Part shown: in pieces, positions 62,119-64,000 of the stretch
Numbering within the stretch: the first letter of the stretch is position 1
How the letters are laid out: each line of letters starts with the position of its first letter
Assembly: GCA_037013685.1 (NCBI GenBank)
Contig: CM072886.1
Span: 806,001 to 870,000, forward strand
Length of the DNA: 64,000 nucleotides
Reading direction: 5' to 3'
DNA from: Acridotheres tristis
Lineage: Eukaryota; Chordata; Aves; Passeriformes; Sturnidae
Notes under the pieces: generated by a model
Seen by the model: the letters and a program-made list of their open reading frames with translations, nothing else
Told to the model about the DNA's origin: nothing
The model's database searches: none
Position numbers and translations under genes: made by a program

Positions 62119-62922
62119 AAGAAACAATAGCAGCAACCCCTCCTGAACATGGTTATAGAGATGTATATGCACAAAATGTCTATTGGGGCTGTTTGTTTAG
62201 CAGCTTTAACAGCTGCAGAATTAATGGTCTGGAAAGATTAGAACCAGACAGAACCTCTGTGGGGCTCAGCTGAAACTCTGCACAGCAATGTGCCACCTTG
62301 AGGCTTGGATTCCATGTCCTCTGCTGGCCTGGCAGAAAAGGAAATATTTTATCCTAATGAACATCAATGTTTGAAAATATGCTGATTGTTTCCAGCTCCA
62401 GGCATTTTGAGTGATAGAGGAATAGCAGCAAACAAACCCCCATCTGTGCCTTTTTTGGGGTTGTGGATACTAAAAGCCACCCTAAGAACAGCTTTCCTTT
62501 TCCTGAGCTCTCCTTGCAGTTTGGGCCTGATTTTCCTGTCAGAACACAGCCTGCCTGTAGTCAGCTGCCACAGGACACATCATTGCTCCATGGTGGAGTG
62601 TCCTGGCAGGGAAGCACTGAGGGATTACCACAGAATAATTTGGTAATAAATAGCCATATTTGTAATATTTAGTTAAAAATCACACCCTAATGTGCTTTAA
62701 TGATGGGACATGTTTACCATGCAGACAAAAACCTTCCTCTTTCATCACAAACCCTCCAGGACGTCCCCTCCTTTAATCTAATCCTGGAGAAACCTTGGAC
62801 ACAATCCTTCCTCCAATGGTATTTCAGCACACTGCCAAATTCTGTTGTTGTTCTCTTCTCCCAGACCAAGGCTCTGAGACCAACTTTAATCCCTTTTTTT
62901 GTTACTGGATTACTTCTTATAG

Positions 62923-63275
62923 TGTCCACATGGGACAAGACTTCAAGCAGATTCCCTTGCCAAAACTCTCTCTGCAATGAGAGATTAAAAGTTCTCTGCT
63001 CCCTGAAATCAAGAACTGTGAAGGTTTCCAGGGGCTCTCCTATAGCAGGATCTGGATGCTGTCCTGGCCTCATCCGGGTTCACTCAGGGTTTATAGAAGC
63101 CACAAGCACAATCTGCAGGGATTTCAGCTTGGATTTCAGCTAAAATCTTTTCTCAGTGATTTAGAAATGAGCCTGGAAAGAACAGCACTCAGCACAGGCT
63201 TCTCCCATGGGGAGGAGAACTCTTCCATGGACTGTGGATGCTCCTCTTGAAGGAATGGCCTGAAGGTCACCCTCA
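62923..63275 (-). repeat. Right arm of perfect 353-bp inverted repeat
   Basis: Reverse-complement partner of 56502-56854, separated from it by 6.07 kb. The outer edge stops 33 bp before the SINE-like element that precedes the CDC25A exon. Flanking sequences outside the arms differ, so this looks like two insertions of one repeat, a recent inverted duplication or gene conversion, and not a simple long palindrome. Confidence 0.9.
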
Positions 63276-63308
63276 GGGATGCCAGGAGCTGTCCCAAGGC
63301 ACGAGGGT

Positions 63309-63423
63309 CATGGAATGCTCTGAGCTGGAGAGGGCCCGCAGTGATCACTGCTCCCTGCGTGCATGGAATCCACAACCTTGGCATGATCAGCTCCGTGCTC
63401 CGAGCAGCTGAGCTGGAACATCC
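63309..63423 (-). mobile_element. tRNA-Ile-derived SINE with CR1-like tail (passerine SINE type)
   Basis: Read on the minus strand from about 63423, the sequence follows a tRNA-Ile gene: an A-box-like AGCTCAG...GGAGC segment, then GCCAAGGTTGTGGATTC covering the anticodon-arm to B-box part, with many substitutions. After the tRNA part, the sequence gtgatcactgcgggccc and then agagcattccatg resembles the 3' tail of CR1 elements. tRNA-Ile heads joined to CR1-X tails are known from SINEs of passerine birds (TguSINE1 type). It lies in the intron directly upstream of the CDC25A exon and is degraded, so it is not a working tRNA. Confidence 0.65.
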
Positions 63424-63657
63424 TTCCAGTGTGTGCCATTCCAAGGTGCTCTCTAAACCAGCTCAGCCTGCGTTGTCTGCCAGGAAATTGGGGATGAGAG
63501 CCCTGTACACAAAGCCCTTGTTTTGGTGGCTGTAACCTGAATATCCCCAGGCTTTGTGCGTCTGTCAGGGAACCTGGAGCAGGGGCTTTGTCCCTGTTTG
63601 TTCAGTGGGATCACCACCCTGCTGGCACTGAGGTGACCCCAGCTCCTGTTTCCCCAG

Positions 63658-63798
63658 AGCTTCTGCGAGCCCCAGAGCTACCGCCCGATGCACCACAAGG
63701 ACTTCAAGGAGGACCTGAAGAGGTTCCGCACCAAGAGCCGCACCTGGGCCGGGGAGAAGAGCAAGAGGGAGATGTACAGTCGGCTCAAGAAGCTCTGA
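63658..63798 (+). CDS. CDC25A: CDC25A last coding exon (46 residues and stop)
   Basis: Encodes the C-terminal tail of CDC25A, the nuclear dual-specificity phosphatase that removes inhibitory phosphates from CDK1/CDK2 (Thr14/Tyr15). The peptide starts [13 protein letters not shown] and ends [10 protein letters not shown], the A-type ending that separates it from CDC25B and CDC25C. It includes the conserved [14 protein letters not shown] stretch, whose Thr before Trp corresponds to the human Thr507 site described for CHK1 and 14-3-3. The acceptor tttccccag ends at 63657 and the homology begins exactly there, so this is a genuine spliced exon and not a processed copy. The frame is open to TGA at 63796-63798. 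The catalytic HCEFSSERGPR exon and all other upstream exons should lie to the left on the plus strand, but I cannot find them in the window. A partial duplicate or rearranged exon is possible. Confidence 0.93.
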   Translation, partial: SFCEPQSYRPMHHKDFKEDLKRFRTKSRTWAGEKSKREMYSRLKKL

Positions 63799-64000
63799 GG
63801 GCTGCAGGGCCCTGCAAGGACTGCCCAGCCTGGGGGCTGCAGTGGGAGAACCACGTGTTCCTCTGCTCCCACCCCCTGTGCTCTCCTCCCTGGGATCACC
63901 TGGACCTTGGCCCCCCAAGAGCCGGATGCGGGCTGGGAGCCGCCTTGGGATTCTTTTGGTTACGTTGCTTCTTCGTGAAAATGTTGATCAAGATCTCCAA
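63799..64000 (+). other. CDC25A: CDC25A 3' UTR (start)
   Basis: Sequence after the CDC25A stop codon up to the window end. No AATAAA is visible, so the transcript is expected to continue past the window. The only overlapping open frames are on the opposite strand and look accidental. Confidence 0.7.

Larger units (their letters stand above)
56855..62922. other. Spacer enclosed by the 353-bp inverted repeat
   Basis: Six kilobases holding CR1 scraps (57.7, 58.8, 61.8, 62.1 kb), the CpG-rich patch and the possible LTR. No exon is recognised on either strand, although several frames of 100-245 codons exist around 59.4-60.3 kb because of GC content. Confidence 0.5.

Noticed and set aside
63309..63423. 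A functional tRNA-Ile gene
   Set aside because: The A and B boxes and stems carry many substitutions and a CR1-type tail follows, so it is a SINE relic.

Overview
This window is vertebrate nuclear DNA and looks avian, most likely a songbird. There are no compact operons. Two exons match vertebrate genes and the rest is intron or intergenic DNA carrying about thirty fragments of the bird LINE family CR1. A tRNA-Ile-like SINE with a CR1-type tail at 63.3-63.4 kb resembles the SINEs described from passerine birds. The species cannot be named from this window.

Layout. 1-2906: MAP4 intron 2. 2907-3168: first coding exon of MAP4 on the minus strand, with ATG, 81 codons and both splice sites. 3169-48170: a 45 kb first intron of MAP4, holding most of the CR1 copies, a 32-bp minisatellite (10.7-11.1 kb), a 1.2 kb ATCC satellite (14.5-15.7 kb) and some repeat-poor stretches (36-37 kb, 42.3-47.4 kb). 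About 47.45-48.6 kb: a strong CpG island with GC boxes, two CCAAT boxes 31 bp apart and a minus-strand splice donor at 48170, read as the MAP4 promoter and non-coding exon 1. 48.6-63.65 kb: intergenic or unassigned DNA with more CR1, a GGAA microsatellite, a smaller CpG-rich patch (59.6-60.3 kb), a possible solo LTR (60.4-60.8 kb) and a perfect 353-bp inverted repeat (56.5 and 63.0 kb). 63658-63798: last coding exon of CDC25A on the plus strand, followed by 3' UTR to the window edge.

MAP4 encodes a microtubule-associated protein and CDC25A a cell-cycle phosphatase. They are neighbours in mammals, where as I recall both are transcribed from the same strand. Here they lie on opposite strands, and the CDC25A last exon has no recognisable upstream exons in the 15 kb before it. 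With the inverted repeat just beside it, this suggests an inversion, a partial duplication or an assembly join.

I found no prokaryote-like system, CRISPR array or intact transposon. The most notable structural signals are the 353-bp inverted repeat with a flipped inner block, a 23-bp perfect fold-back hairpin at 18.7 kb, tandem repeats that grew out of or abut CR1 copies, and the isolated CDC25A exon.
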